Part shown: positions 1-11,228 of the stretch, piece after piece
Layout of the letters: every line of letters begins with the position of its first letter
Position numbering within the stretch: position 1 is the stretch's first letter
NCBI GenBank assembly: GCA_019426215.1
Contig: CM033402.1
Coordinates: forward strand, 3,968,001 to 4,032,000
Direction: 5' to 3'
DNA from: Buddleja alternifolia
Taxonomy: Eukaryota; Streptophyta; Magnoliopsida; Lamiales; Scrophulariaceae
DNA: 64,000 bases
Translations under genes and position numbers: made by a program
The notes under the pieces: generated by a model
The model's database searches: none
What the model was told of the DNA's origin: nothing
What the model saw: only the letters and a program-made list of their open reading frames with translations

Positions 1-3000
1 CCCGACAATATGGAAGAGGCAAACGAGCCAGAGAGGTTTCCTTTTATCTTTTTTTCATATATTAAATTTTAATCTTGAACTCATTTGTCCGTACAATTTA
101 TGTTTAGGGTAAATTACATAAGACAGGGGACCCTAATTATGAAGAACACCTTAAGGTTTGAGAAATTACCAAACTTCCCCTGTCAGTAAAAAACAGATTA
201 CAATTTCACCTCCTGTTTTTTGAGTTGTTCAGATTTGACAGGGGTGTCTTGGTAATTTGCAAAAATCTCATGGGTCTTGTGGTATTACTCATTTAGAGGG
301 AGTGTGCATGTAATTATCCATTATGTTTATTGTTATATACTTGAAAACTGTTCTCTTTATTACATTTTTATTGTTTACTCCCTCAGATACGCTCTTACGA
401 AGAGCAAATGACCGAAGAAGAATTCGAGAGAATTTGCCAAGTTGACCCTCCCGAATCATCTCCCTTAACTGGAAACATATTACAAGATGCTACTAATAGC
501 TCAGTAGTTGTCACGGGCGAAACGCAGGTCCCACCAGTACCTCAACCACCCCAGCTTCCAACTGTGGACCCCGCAGTGCTACAAACCAAAGACGCTACGC
601 CACCAGCTAAACGGGGGCGTGGTAGGCCAAGAAAAGTCATAGGTGAACCTTCTCCACCACTTCCTCGTCCTGTATTTTCAACAACTGTAAAACCCGAACA
701 GAGCTCCGACGTTGAAATTACCAATATACCCGGTCAGGATTCTTTGGCTAGTTCTGCCAATGTTAGAAGTATAACTGGTAGCATGCAACAATTAGGAGTG
801 CCTATCGCTCCTGATTCCGGGCCCACATCTGCGCAAGGGCAAGGCCGCGGCCGAGGGCGAGGTCGTGGCAGAGGCAGAGGAAGAGGCAGAACACAGACCA
901 CAACATTACAATCTGTTCCAATAACTTTCTCATCCTTGCAAGGCAGAATTGTCCCTAGTGGTGGTTCTGTTTCTGGGCCCACCACTGTAAATGGTGCCTT
1001 TGATGATCCTAATCCAGTTTCACTTAGCAATGTCAGTGTGGGGTCCGCACTAGGTCCCATATCCAGTACTCCGGTGGGCCCCACTCATTCTCTCGATGGC
1101 TCCGTGGTTGTGGGAAGTGTTGGTGAGCCAGATTCTGGAGTTGTTATGTCTGCTTCGAGTTCCCATACTACCCCTCCTTTGGTTTCTGTTATTCCGGTTT
1201 CAGAGTCTACTAGTCCTTCCCCGTCTGTGACGACGCGAGGTAGAGGAAGAGGGCGTAAAGGTCAAAATCGAGACGTGACACCCACACCCCAGAGGAAGCG
1301 AAGGAGGCAGGAGGAGCAGGTGGTTTCATCTATTGTTCCGGTTGCATCGACTGGTCAGGATTCAGCATCAACTGGTCAGGATTCAGCACCAACTGAACCT
1401 CCACGGAGAAAAACTCGCGCTAGTTGGAAGGCTGCTGCGAGAGGTAAAAAGGATCAAGAATTGACGAATACAAGTAAGCTTTCCACTATTTAAAGTAAAT
1501 AATTGGCTTAAAACTTTTCGATTTCTGATGGCGTCTCCTTGACTTTTGGAATTTGTAATGCTATATCTTTCAAAAAGATAATTGTGTTAAGAATAGGTTG
1601 AATAAATTAGGGGAATGCGTTCATAATTCTCCTTCTATAAGTTTTTTGGTGATATAGACTGGGCTTCACAAGTTTCTGTCTAGTTTCAAACCATTTTGGA
1701 TTAGTGATCATGAGCCAATTTTTGAATTAATCATATATGAAGATTATATTTCAAAGGATATTTCGATATGCTTAACAAGAGCATCTCTCAATACTCAAAA
1801 GTTTCATATCTGAAGCGAGTTTTCAAGAAACTGCTTGAGTTTTAGCAAAAGCAACTCTGGAACAGTCATCCTTTAAGAGCTACATATATTTATCAACATA
1901 TAATGATAATTTTTTTTTTTTTTCAAACTGGTTTCTGTTTCATGAAATAAATGTATTTTTCAGATATGTAAACAGGTCAATTATTTCATGCGTACTCATT
2001 TGTCTGGTGGAAAGCATATAAACTGGTCATGTGACCAATCATCTATCTGGAATTTATCCATATTCTGCTATAAACTAATGGATACATATTTGAACATATG
2101 GCCGCAGGCCCTGCTACAGATGCACATATTAGTTTGGAAAAAATTGAAAATCCTCCTCGCGAAGAAGATATAAAAGAGAAAAAGGACAAAGATCATGACA
2201 TTCAACGCCTGGCATCAAAATCTGATGATTTGCCATCAAATGCAAACTTGGATCCAGCAGCTAGGACATTGACTTCTCCTGTTTCTGATACTGAGAATCA
2301 GTCCGTGAGAGAAAGGGCAGAAGATCAAGATAATAATAATAGTAAACCTGATAAGGAAGACCCTTCAATATATACTTCTCTCGTTTCAGTTGCCGAGGTA
2401 TCTGGAAGTGAAACTACTCTGGAACTTTCTCAAGATTCCAAATCTTTACTCTGTCCAATGGAAGATGAAAAAATGATTGTCTCTGGTGAAAGCCAGAATC
2501 TGGATGATACAGATAATTTATCTAAGGAAGCATCAAATTTGAATGATCCCGTAGTTTCAGATAAATTGACAAAGGAAGCAACGGATGCAGTTTCACTTGT
2601 TTCAACTCCCGTGGTATCGAAAAGTGATGATAATAATAATTTGGGAAATTTGGAAAAATCAGAACTGGCTGTGGATTCGACTGTGAACGAGACTGAGTAT
2701 GTAGATGTGAAAGATGATCCGAAACAAGTTGAAAGAGAAAATCTTTCTACATCTGGCACCGTTGATTCTGTTCGAGACACAGAGATTGCTTTGGAAAAAT
2801 TGGATGATCCTCAGGAAGAAGTTATGAATGAGATGCAAAGTGGAGATCAGACGGCCGACAATAAAAAACCCGATAATTTGTCTGATGGAGCAGTGAACGC
2901 CATTTCTGTGATAACCGATGAACATGAAAAGTCACATACGCCCTTTGAGGGGTCTGTTTCAACCATTCAAGTTGAACATCCTGCTGAGAATGAATCCCAA

Positions 3001-3285
3001 GGTGCTAATTTGCCCGAGGGAGCTGAAAATGTAACTTCTTTGGTAGTCAAGGGCAAATCTGCTAATGAATGTGATGAACATGAAAAGGAAACTACCCCGG
3101 TTGAGATTTCCGCTTTAACTGCTAAAGCTGCAGTTCCTGAAGAGGATGAGTACCATTCATGCGAAGAGGAAATTCCAGCAGAGCATGAGAATGATGGTAC
3201 TATCAAGGGTGAGGAATTTGATTCGAAGCTTGAGCCAACTGAGTCAAAGTTGGCCGAAGAGTCGTTGAAGGATGAGGAAGCCTGA
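1..3285 (+). CDS. SYD: SYD-like SWI2/SNF2 chromatin remodeller, 3' end (partial)
   Basis: Last three exons of a SPLAYED-type chromatin-remodelling ATPase; the helicase core lies left of the window. Exon <1-35 reads QYGRGKRARE. An intron (36-386) with GT..AG ends leads to exon 387-1473, starting IRSYEEQMTEEEFERICQ, the block I recognise as following the ATPase core in plant SYD. This exon has an AT-hook (RGRGRPRK, about 0.2 kb into the exon), a long RG-dipeptide run (about 838-890) and a second RGRGRGRK patch, consistent with nuclear DNA binding. A donor (gtaagc at 1474) and an acceptor at 2107 are both phase 1, so exon 2108-3285 joins in frame and adds about 390 residues of acidic, Ser/Glu/Asp-rich low-complexity tail ending at TGA 3285. 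If the second intron is retained, translation stops at TAA 1491-1493. The two ORFs could be called separate genes, but the matching phase argues for one. SYD family tails are long and divergent, so family identity is better supported than orthology. Confidence 0.75.
107..319. repeat. MITE-like element in SYD intron
   Basis: Inside the first visible intron. The ends are imperfect inverted repeats (left gggtaaattacat, right complement ggataattacatgcac), with internal inverted words around acaggggaccc and gacaggggtg. The style (taattaca ends, runs of gggg/cccc) resembles the larger MITE at 41269-42314. No clear target duplication was found. Confidence 0.5.
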
Positions 3286-3894
3286 GAATTGTCCGAGGAG
3301 GTTGAGATTGCAAGCATTTCAAGTAGATGAAGTATGTGTAGATATATTTATGTTGATGTTGGTATTAAATACAAGCAGTGTCAATAATCGTGTTTTGATA
3401 TATATTATGTAGTTTTGGGTGTTTATGTGCTATTTGGGAGTGAGAGAGTTGAATAAGTAGTAGTTGTAGTAGCAGTGGCAGACATCATACACTTTTAACG
3501 AGTGATGGTATCAATTTTGATACAAATGGTCCTTCATATTCTTTACTTAGCGAATGCCTTTAATTGGGGATCGCACATTGCAGCTTCCTCCAAAATGTGT
3601 GATTTTTACGACTCGGGGAGTTGTAGGGACTCGGGCTTTGAAGCGACTCTTAGGAACTTTTGAGGCTTCCGAATCACAAGTATGTGAACATAGTGGAGCT
3701 CATGAGAGCCTGGAACTTCATTTAGCCAATTTCTACTGTTTTGGTCGGGCATGTTAAGCTCATTTGAAATGTGATAAAGAACAGGTCCGAATGACTTAGT
3801 AAGGTAGGTGAAACAAGGATTTATAAATGAATCAAATTATTCAAAATACTTTAAATATCGATCGAATTTTATCTCTCTACTATATCTAATTAAG
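3286..3894 (+). other. SYD 3' UTR and downstream flank
   Basis: AT-rich sequence after the SYD stop, with T-rich stretches compatible with a 3' UTR and polyadenylation region to about 3500. A 67-codon ORF at 3554-3757 has no family resemblance I recognise and is not called as a gene. Confidence 0.45.
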
Positions 3895-4235
3895 GGTGAA
3901 AGACGAACCAAATTACTCGACACTTAACTTGAGTTTGTTTGAACTCAGTTCGTTAACTTATCAAACCAAGTTTGTACAACTTTTTGTGTTTGATAAGTTT
4001 TGTAGCTCAGTTCGAACTCGGCTCGATTACTAAAAAATAATAAAAACATGTGCAAAAAAATCAAACAACTCGACTCGTGTTTGTCTCGATTAAAGCTCGT
4101 TTGAGCTTGATTCGATTAATAATCAAACAAGTTCAAACACAAACTTTGAAGCTCGATTGTATTTCAAACAAGCTTGAACAATATCTCGTTCGGCTCGACC
4201 CAGCTCGGCTCATTTACACACCTATCTCTATTGTC
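3895..4235. repeat. Degenerate GCTCGA-rich dispersed repeat
   Basis: Dense variations on gctcg/cgagc and gttcgaac words, with ends gggtga and cacaccta that could be decayed terminal repeats of a small hAT-type MITE. This pattern is a common class of dispersed plant repeat. No coding potential is seen; short ORFs here arise from the repeated words. Confidence 0.45.
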
Positions 4236-5178
4236 TCATACCAGTAAGAGACTTACATTGGACGTTGCGACTTTAGGAGGTGGGTCCTATAGGGCTACGA
4301 GGCACATCCCATTGCGTAATTTGCGCGGCAGCACCAAGAAGTGGTTAGTGTGTGCATAACACTTTAACTAGTTTTACTATGCATTTAAGAATCCAATGTT
4401 ATGACATCAAGAACGCAATAACATAACCAATAGATGCTAGACATTGAGATTCTAGAGGTGACTCCTACATGACTAAGAGGTTGACTTCCCGTGAACAGCA
4501 CTTTGCACCGCAACAACATGATGTAGTTGTTACTTGCATGCTACTTTACCCCATATAACAGTTAACTCTTTTTATTGAGAAAATAGAGTTAAAAACCACG
4601 AGGATTCACTAAATATAAAAATGGATGTTGTAGATTTTATATTTACTGTGACAAGACATGAAAAATCGACACCGATCATTCGAAGGCATAACATTTCCAT
4701 TAAAAGATAATCTTTCAAAATAACAAGATATTACCGTGTATGAACTTAGAACAATCATGTAGTACACATGACAAAGCAATCAGATAACATGAAATCAGGT
4801 AAGCAAAAACTTTTCTTAAATAAAAATTGATGCACCAATACATTTTTAGATTTTTTTTTTGAATTCAAGTCGAAAATGATACTATAAATATTTAACCGAA
4901 ATTATAGTCATAATCTGAGCTATAAAAACTTTATCGGCCTTCTTAAAGGAAGAAAGAGTCACGCAACCTTTGACAATCTGGATTCGAAATCAAAGACGGA
5001 TACCACGGGTTCAATAGTTCTTCGAGTTACATGTTTAGATTTTTATGACATTCAATTTTATTGACATTCAAGTTTGAGATTGAAACTATTTTCTAATTGT
5101 TTCAAATAAACAAGTTTTTGTGCTAACGTAGTTGAATAGTGTTCCTTAAACCCCTCCATTCTCCCCCATTCCAATCCA
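4236..5178. other. Intergenic region upstream of CcmE, possible retroelement relics
   Basis: No gene. Positions 4761-4812 share an about 50-bp word, in inverted orientation, with 39520-39572 just outside the left edge of duplication copy B, so both are probably pieces of one dispersed repeat. The last 100 bp should hold the CcmE promoter and leader; no convincing TATA box is visible. Confidence 0.4.
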
Positions 5179-5995
5179 ATGGCCTCCAGATTCTCCTCGC
5201 GCCTTCTCCGCCGCCACCTCCACCGCCACCTCCACCACCGCCGCCGCCATACTCCTCCCCAAACCTCACTTCTTCACACCATCTCTCCTCAATTCTCACC
5301 GATCCCCAATCTTCCACCACCACCACCAATTCCTCCGCTTCCTATCAACCCGATCCATCCGCCCTACCCGGCCGAACAAGCCCGACATCGGCGCACGCGC
5401 GCGGCAGATGCAGACTCGCCGCCTCTGGACCTACGCCCTAACCTTCAGCTGCATCGCCGGATTCATAATCATCGTCCTCAATCAGTTCCAAGATCAATTA
5501 GTCTTCTACATCACCCCAACAGACGCCCTACAAAAGTACAATTCCAATCCTTCCAAATCCAAGTTCCGATTAGGCGGCCTCGTGCTCGAACACAGCGTCG
5601 CGCAGATTCCTTCTTCCCCCGAAATTCAGTTCGTGATCACCGATTTGATTACGGACATTTTGGTCAAGTATGAAGGTAGTTTGCCTGATTTGTTTCGTGA
5701 GGGACATTCAGTAGTAGTGGAGGGGTTCGTTAAGCCGGTTGATGAGGAAATTAGGGCGAAGGAGGAGGGGATTTTGGGGAATAGTAGTACATTGGGGGTT
5801 TCCGAAAAGGCGAGGAGTTTGGGGTGCTATTTTGAGGCTGTGGAGGTTCTGGCAAAGCATGATGAGAAGTATATGCCTGCTGAGGTAGCGTCTGCCATTG
5901 AGAAAAACAAGAAGTTGATTGAGGAGGAGAAGAGTAGGGAAGGAGCAGTGATGAATGGTGGTGATAGCGGGCATGCTAGCACGGTGAAGGCGTGA
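5179..5995 (+). CDS. CCME: Mitochondrial cytochrome c maturation protein CcmE (apparent frameshift in presequence)
   Basis: Haem chaperone of the system I cytochrome c maturation pathway. It accepts haem covalently on a histidine and passes it to the CcmF/CcmH machinery at the inner mitochondrial membrane. From 5408 the frame reads MQTRRLWTYALTFSCIAGF (membrane anchor), then the beta-barrel domain (FRLGGLVLE, VVVEGFVKP) and the haem site VLAKHDEKY, where the His is the covalent haem ligand and the nearby Tyr is conserved. A charged tail ends at TGA 5995. The start chosen is ATG 5179 (MASRFSSRLLRR), a good presequence start, but that frame is one base out of register with the mature protein. 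The second frame is open from 5150 and reads as presequence up to RPNKPDIGARARQ, with no ATG of its own. The shift must lie in the GCC/ACC-rich tract near 5205-5250. It is either an assembly error or a real lesion. With no repair, translation from 5408 would lose the targeting sequence. Single coding exon. Confidence 0.85.
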
Positions 5996-8001
5996 TCGCG
6001 CCTTCGTTGTAGGTAATGTTATTGTTCTGTTTTTGAAAATTTTTGTGTCTTGGGTTTTAATGTGTTTAGGTTTTGGAGTTTATATGCTCTTTGAATTTTT
6101 TATTTTTTCGATTATGTTGGATATAATATTTTGATAGAGAATGAGGGGGAGGATTGGCGATGAGATGAATTGAAGTGATTTTGATAATTGTTGTTATAGT
6201 GAGATTTCGAATGGTGGTTCTGATTGAGAAACAATTGTATTGGTGCCCCAAGAATGAATGGGGTTTTTGGATTAGTGGTTTGGGAGAAGTAATAAATGAA
6301 TTCGGTTTCTGTTGCTATCCTTTACGGAGTTTTGTGTTCCTTGATTTATTACTATTTATCATGGACGTGTTTCTTCTTATCATGTGTGATGATTCTTAAT
6401 GGAGGATTTCATTCTAGAATTGGCCTCTGTTTTTTGTGTTGTAACCTCTGTTCACCTTGTGGTGAGTTAAATTTATGACACTCATTTCTTTATTACGTGT
6501 TGTTGTTGTACAAGATCTTTGAAATTGCTTTCATATGTTTGGGTGGTTGACCAGATAGTTGTAAGAAGAGTAAGGGGTTATATTTAGGAGTAGGAATGTG
6601 GATTGCATGAAACTGCACTAAGCTAAGAAAAGTGAACAAGTCAACTTTTGCCTATCAACTTAAAATCTCGAAGGACTCTGTTCATGGAAACTAGAATTAG
6701 AGTTAGATACTGCAAGACCCTCAAAAAGCCAATGGAATTTAGAAGTATCGAGAAGGTCTAAATCAACGGTAGGTATTATTAGTACTGAAAATCCAACGAT
6801 TGGATTTGTGTCCGAAAATGAAGTACCAGGTGAGCTAATAAGATTAAACATTGACCAAAACACCAGTTCTGCAACAGAAATTATAAAAATTAGAATGGGA
6901 AATCTGATCTTTTTGGGTTTTTTTTTTTTTTTTTTTTTTTAAGTTGTGCAGCAATGTAACTTATGTTTTAGTATTAGATGTTGTGATATTCAAAGATTAC
7001 GTTGTTGAGTGTCAGACAGCATTCATCAAAGCTATCTGCAGTCTAAAGTTCTTACAGTGTGCTATTTTTCCAATTTTATGATAGAGGAAGTATTTTTTTA
7101 GAATCAGGCTACAGCCATTTTTGTTCATTTGATTGCTATGACTTGAAGCTACAACCTAGCAAATGGTTGATGGATTCTGATTTGTTTATGATCTTCATGA
7201 TGAACATTTAGCTGAGTTTTTTGATATGGATATTTTGAACTCTAGACATTGGTGTAAAAAAATTACCAACTTGTGGACATTGTAAGAGTGCACCAATCCA
7301 TATTTAAATTGAAAGGTGCCGATATCAGACCCGGCTTCCTTCACCGTTGTCGGTCTAATAAAAAAAAATCCTAGTCATCGATCAGCGTGTTGCATGTGCA
7401 GAAAAAATGAAATCTGTAATTTACATATAGTTCTTCGTCCACTAATGCAATCAGTGACCTTAATACTTCAAGCAATAATGATTATGCTTGGGGGACTCCT
7501 GAGAAAAAATTCATCCTCTTTTACTGTTTCTGTATAGTGTAGATAACGTGTCTCCACTGCATCAATAATTGTTATGCCCAAATTGATCTATGAAAATAAT
7601 CTTCTTAGTGACCACCTTGTTCAAGTGCTGATGTCAAAATAAATAGATGTTTAGGTTAAGAATTTACATGTAGGAGCTAAGGATGGGACATAACATAACA
7701 CAATTTTTTAAGATTAACTATTGTAGTATCGATATTTAGAACCTCATTCTATTTCATTCATACCTTATTAAACGGGATAAAATTTATTCTAGCCTCGAAA
7801 AAGAAAGACGAGGTACAAATACAAACCATCCTCCCGATTTATTAAAGAGGACTTGTTGTATCCCAAAAGGCGAATACTGTTGCCTTGATACAACTTTATT
7901 ATCTAAGTAGCATACCATAACTGTATATACAGAGAAGAAAGTCGGGTATGAGTAGGGCTGCCCTCCCATTTATTATCCAAGGTACAATACTGTTAAGTAT
8001 T
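5996..8001. other. Convergent spacer between CcmE and chlorophyllase A
   Basis: The 3' flanks of two genes facing each other. It contains a T-run at 6919-6941 (about 22 T) that is shorter and interrupted in copy B. A 67-codon minus-strand ORF (6660-6863) is preserved in copy B at 40579-40782 with a single obvious residue change. That is expected from recent duplication alone, so it is not called a gene. Position 7367 is the empty site for the nested MITE of copy B. Confidence 0.55.
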
Positions 8002-9636
8002 TCATTCTTTGACATAAATAACTGGATCAAGAGTTATGGGAGCAATACTAGGATCACCCACAATGGCATCAAAATCCTTTTCATCACCTCCCAAATAAAA
8101 TTTCAGAAATGCCACCACAATCCCTCCAACACCTTTCCTCATCAACTCCTTAGAACCTTTACCACTCTTGATCATATGACTCGCAAGGTTAGTCATCCAA
8201 TCATCCAACTTGTCATCCAACATGTCACAGTGACCATAGTCCTTAGCAAGAAAATAAGAAACCGGTGGTTTGCTCTCATTGAAAAACTCGGAGTGGTTGA
8301 CCCCGTTCGGAGCGCAGGGTGGGATATTGAGGGGTAGGAATTCGAAGACTGGGAATATGCCTAGTGGTTGGTTACCGTTCTCAGTGCCAATCACTGCCAC
8401 TGGGATCGACATATCAAAGCTTCGAGGGATATATTTGAGGATCTCTGGTTGTGGGCGATTCGAAACGGATCCACCTGCCACTGGGTCGACTCCTATTATT
8501 GCTTTGAATTTTAGTGGTGTTGGGTTGTCCTTTACTGATGTTTTAGTTTTGTGGGATTTTTGGTCAGTTTTTCCTAGTGCCAGGGCAAAAGCTATCTTTC
8601 CACCTCTACTGTGGCCTGAAAGAGCTAGATTGTCGATGTCTGGATTAACTTTTTCAGGGAGCACACTGGGGGATAGCCACTCTGTGACTTGGGCTGCTTT
8701 CTGGACTTCGTCTGGGATGGAAATGGGCAGGAAACCATAGAACTGCACAAGGAAGGAGCAAATATTTGAAAGAGTTAAAAAAATACAAGTAAATGTGACA
8801 ATATGAAACGTTTGCGGTAAGAACAATAGTCTACTGAAGTATGATATTTTCTTGTCTTGGAAAAAAGATTGATTTTGAGGAGAGTAATTCCATTTCCATA
8901 CCGATCTCTTGAAGCAAATGAAGATGTTGTTAAAATTGTGATTCAAAGTATGTGTTTGTGTGTATGGGAGAGAGGAAGTGCAAAATTGTGTTTTCACACT
9001 GAACGCTACATCAGCACCCTATCGATCTCTTGAGAAAATTGTGTTAAAATCTTGATTGAAAGTGTGTGTCTGTGTGTATGGGAGAGGGGTGAAGGAAAAT
9101 TGTGTTTTCACATTAAACGGTCAAATCATGCTACATCAGCACCCTGACGGTTTCTTGAAACACAAATGAAAATTGTGTTAAAAGCTTGATTGAAAGTGTG
9201 TGTCTGTGGAATGGGAGAGGGGAGGAGGAAAAAATGAGTTTTTCACGCTAAACGGCCAGAATGATGCCACATCAGCACCCTACCGGCTTCTTGGAACGGA
9301 TACAAATTATGTTAGAATCTTGATTGAAAGTGTGTGTCCCTGTATGGGAGAGGGTAAAAAATTATGTTTCTTCACTAAACGGTCAGGATGATGCCTCATC
9401 AGCACTTGATGCTGACTTGACATGATCCTCATCGTTCTGTGAGGAGCAAGCAGCAAAGAAGTTACCTTAGGAGCAACAACAATATAGCCATGAGAAGCTA
9501 TATGTTTTAGGAGATCTGTATAGCAAGTGTTGGCAAGCATGAAACCATGGCAGAAGAGCAGCACAGGAAATATTGTTTGGTGAGAGAGAATTGTTACGGT
9601 TTGTCCATGGCATGTTTGTACCATTTTTGACTCCAT
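8002..9636 (-). pseudogene. Chlorophyllase copy A, 5'-truncated with chimeric N-terminus
   Basis: Chlorophyllases are alpha/beta-hydrolases that cleave chlorophyll to chlorophyllide and phytol. Exon 2 (8742-8002, 246 codons plus TGA) is open and keeps the lipase motif GHSRGG (nucleophile Ser), GVDPVAGG (acid Asp) and DYGHCDMLDD (His), ending DPVIYVKE. Exon 1 survives only from FPVLLFCHGF to IVVAPK (about 9570-9466), with donor gtaact at 9465 and acceptor at 8743, both phase 0. Relative to copy B, about 275 bp are gone, removing the TATA box, true ATG and first ~49 codons. The breakpoint happens to join an in-frame ATG at 9636, so a 303-residue chimera (MESKMVQTCHGQ... then chlorophyllase) is still theoretically encoded. 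Exon 2 also differs from B by a short insertion around FPVFEFLPLNIPP and loss of about four residues near WLSPSVLP. Probably non-functional, but not proven. Confidence 0.8.
8885..9400. repeat. Tandem repeat in chlorophyllase A intron (4 units)
   Basis: Four tandem units of about 115-133 bp in the intron, each with attgaaagtgtgtgt, gggagagg and a ctacatcagcaccct word (unit marks near 8941, 9054, 9188 and 9321). Copy B has three units. Confidence 0.75.
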
Positions 9637-10179
9637 TTATGTGCTATACTATGATGGATTTCAAGAATTTATGATACGTTTGGATTTTAGCTGGATTTTA
9701 GCGAGGAAAGATGAAATCGAAATGACATACGCAATACTATCATTTGAGGCAAGTAAAATAATTATTTCTTCACTGAAATCCGATTATCATTTAAGGGATG
9801 ATTTCCATATTTTCATTACACGAACCGATATGTTGTACAAACTCTTAAGGGGTGTTTGCAAATACAGCTGATTATAGAAAAATGATTATAAACGGAGAAT
9901 AATTAGAAGTGGGAAATAATAAAAAGTAGGTAGTGTTTGCAAATATAAGTGAAAAGTAGAAGAAAAAAAAAAGTTGTAGAGGATTGTTTGCTCAAATAAA
10001 GAAAAAGATTAAAAGTGATAAATAAGTTTTAAATAAATTCATTTTAATTACCAAAAATACCATGATCACTTTTAAACGCAATTTTGCCAGTTTATAGATT
10101 ATATATAAATTTAACTTAAGAGAATTAGAATCATAATTAGGTTTGTAGATTCTCCCAAATAGATTAATTTAAGTTACAA
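9637..10179. other. Upstream flank of chlorophyllase A
   Basis: Collinear with 44750-45130 in copy B and 49790-50320 in copy C. AT-rich, with no gene; the core promoter that these copies retain has been deleted here. Confidence 0.5.
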
Positions 10180-10196
10180 GCTCATAAGTGGTTATT

Positions 10197-11211
10197 ATTA
10201 TTATTTTTTTTTTGAAAAATCTATTTTATATATCATTCAATCGAAAGTTTACAACGTCTGGAACAATACAATTCATATCGACTTAAACGATGTAGTAAGA
10301 ACATCTGAAACACAACTATCAAGTTTTTTGAAGATAACACATCTTAAGTACTCACAAACGAACACAAGAAAACTCTTGGGTTCAAGACCTAACTCTTGTT
10401 CAAGAGAGAAAAACTCTCAATCAAGAGAGAAATCGAACTCTCATTCGAGAGAGAAAATAAAAACTAAACACAAATATAAATTACTATCTAAAATCTTATT
10501 TATTGTCCGATTTCATCTCGTCAGATCCACTTTTGTCTCATTAGATTCATCCATATCTTGTCAGATCTGAAGTTGGGATACATAATTTGAAGGAGGGTCC
10601 TCAATCCAGCTCGTCGATAATGCGGACCCGGCTTCCCTTTCATTACTTCTTTCACGACGATGATAATGAGACCTTTGCACCAGTTTCAAGGGTGTTGACA
10701 ATAGTGGTGATGGAGGTAACCGCCTCACCAAACCATTATCGGCGGAGAAGAAAAGAAGAAAAAATTGGGCTATGGATATGTTTTCAAACCTAATTTGGTC
10801 CAAAATTTTGGCCCAATTGTGTTTGGTCAACACAATTTTGGTCAAAAAATATGTTACTTCTTTAGTCCAATAAAAGTACAATGATTGTTTCTTTAAAAAT
10901 TTACAACCCAGGTATTGTCTCTTACTTTTGCCTCTCTCTTCTCTTAACTTTCAATCATTAACTAATTATTAACAGACAAAACCTTCATGATTTGACTGCT
11001 ACAATAACTTTTGTTCCCTTTGGAAATAAAATCAAATACTATCTCACAAAAAACAACACCAAAAAATTAACTCCCAAAATAAAACCCAATACAATCTTAT
11101 CAATTATGCACGTGTTCCCATAAATTTCTCATCAATAATTCTCACTAAAATACTATCCCAAAATATAACCAAACATACCTTAGGGTTTGAGAGTTGAAGA
11201 AAAAGAGAGAG
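10197..11211 (-). mobile_element. Non-LTR retroposon-like insertion with 17-bp target duplication
   Basis: Flanked by near-identical 17-bp direct repeats (10180-10196 and 11212-11228, gctcataag(tg/ca)gttatt; two mismatches). Copy C (about 50339-50356) has a single copy of this sequence, giving an empty site. The left end is a T-rich run (poly-A on the minus strand), so the element lies on the minus strand. No reverse transcriptase is seen. Either a truncated LINE, a LINE-mobilised transcript or a long SINE-like unit. The interior has repeats of agagagaaa/actctcaa words at 10400-10450. Confidence 0.65.
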
Positions 11212-11228
11212 GCTCATAAGCAGTTATT

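Noticed and set aside
734..1084. 116-codon minus-strand ORF in SYD exon
   Set aside because: Shadow of the RG-rich SYD coding exon on the opposite strand.
3554..4359. Short ORFs between SYD and CcmE
   Set aside because: No family signature; two arise from the GCTCGA-type repeat.
5123..5329. Gly-rich minus ORF and Pro-rich plus ORF at CcmE start
   Set aside because: Alternate readings of the GCC/ACC tract in the CcmE presequence.
6660..6863. 67-codon ORF conserved between copies A and B
   Set aside because: Copies are recent, so conservation is not evidence of coding; no family or promoter was recognised.
8270..8740. 156-codon plus ORF opposite chlorophyllase A (also 43277-43729 in B)
   Set aside because: Antisense shadow of chlorophyllase exon 2; conserved only because the sense strand is.
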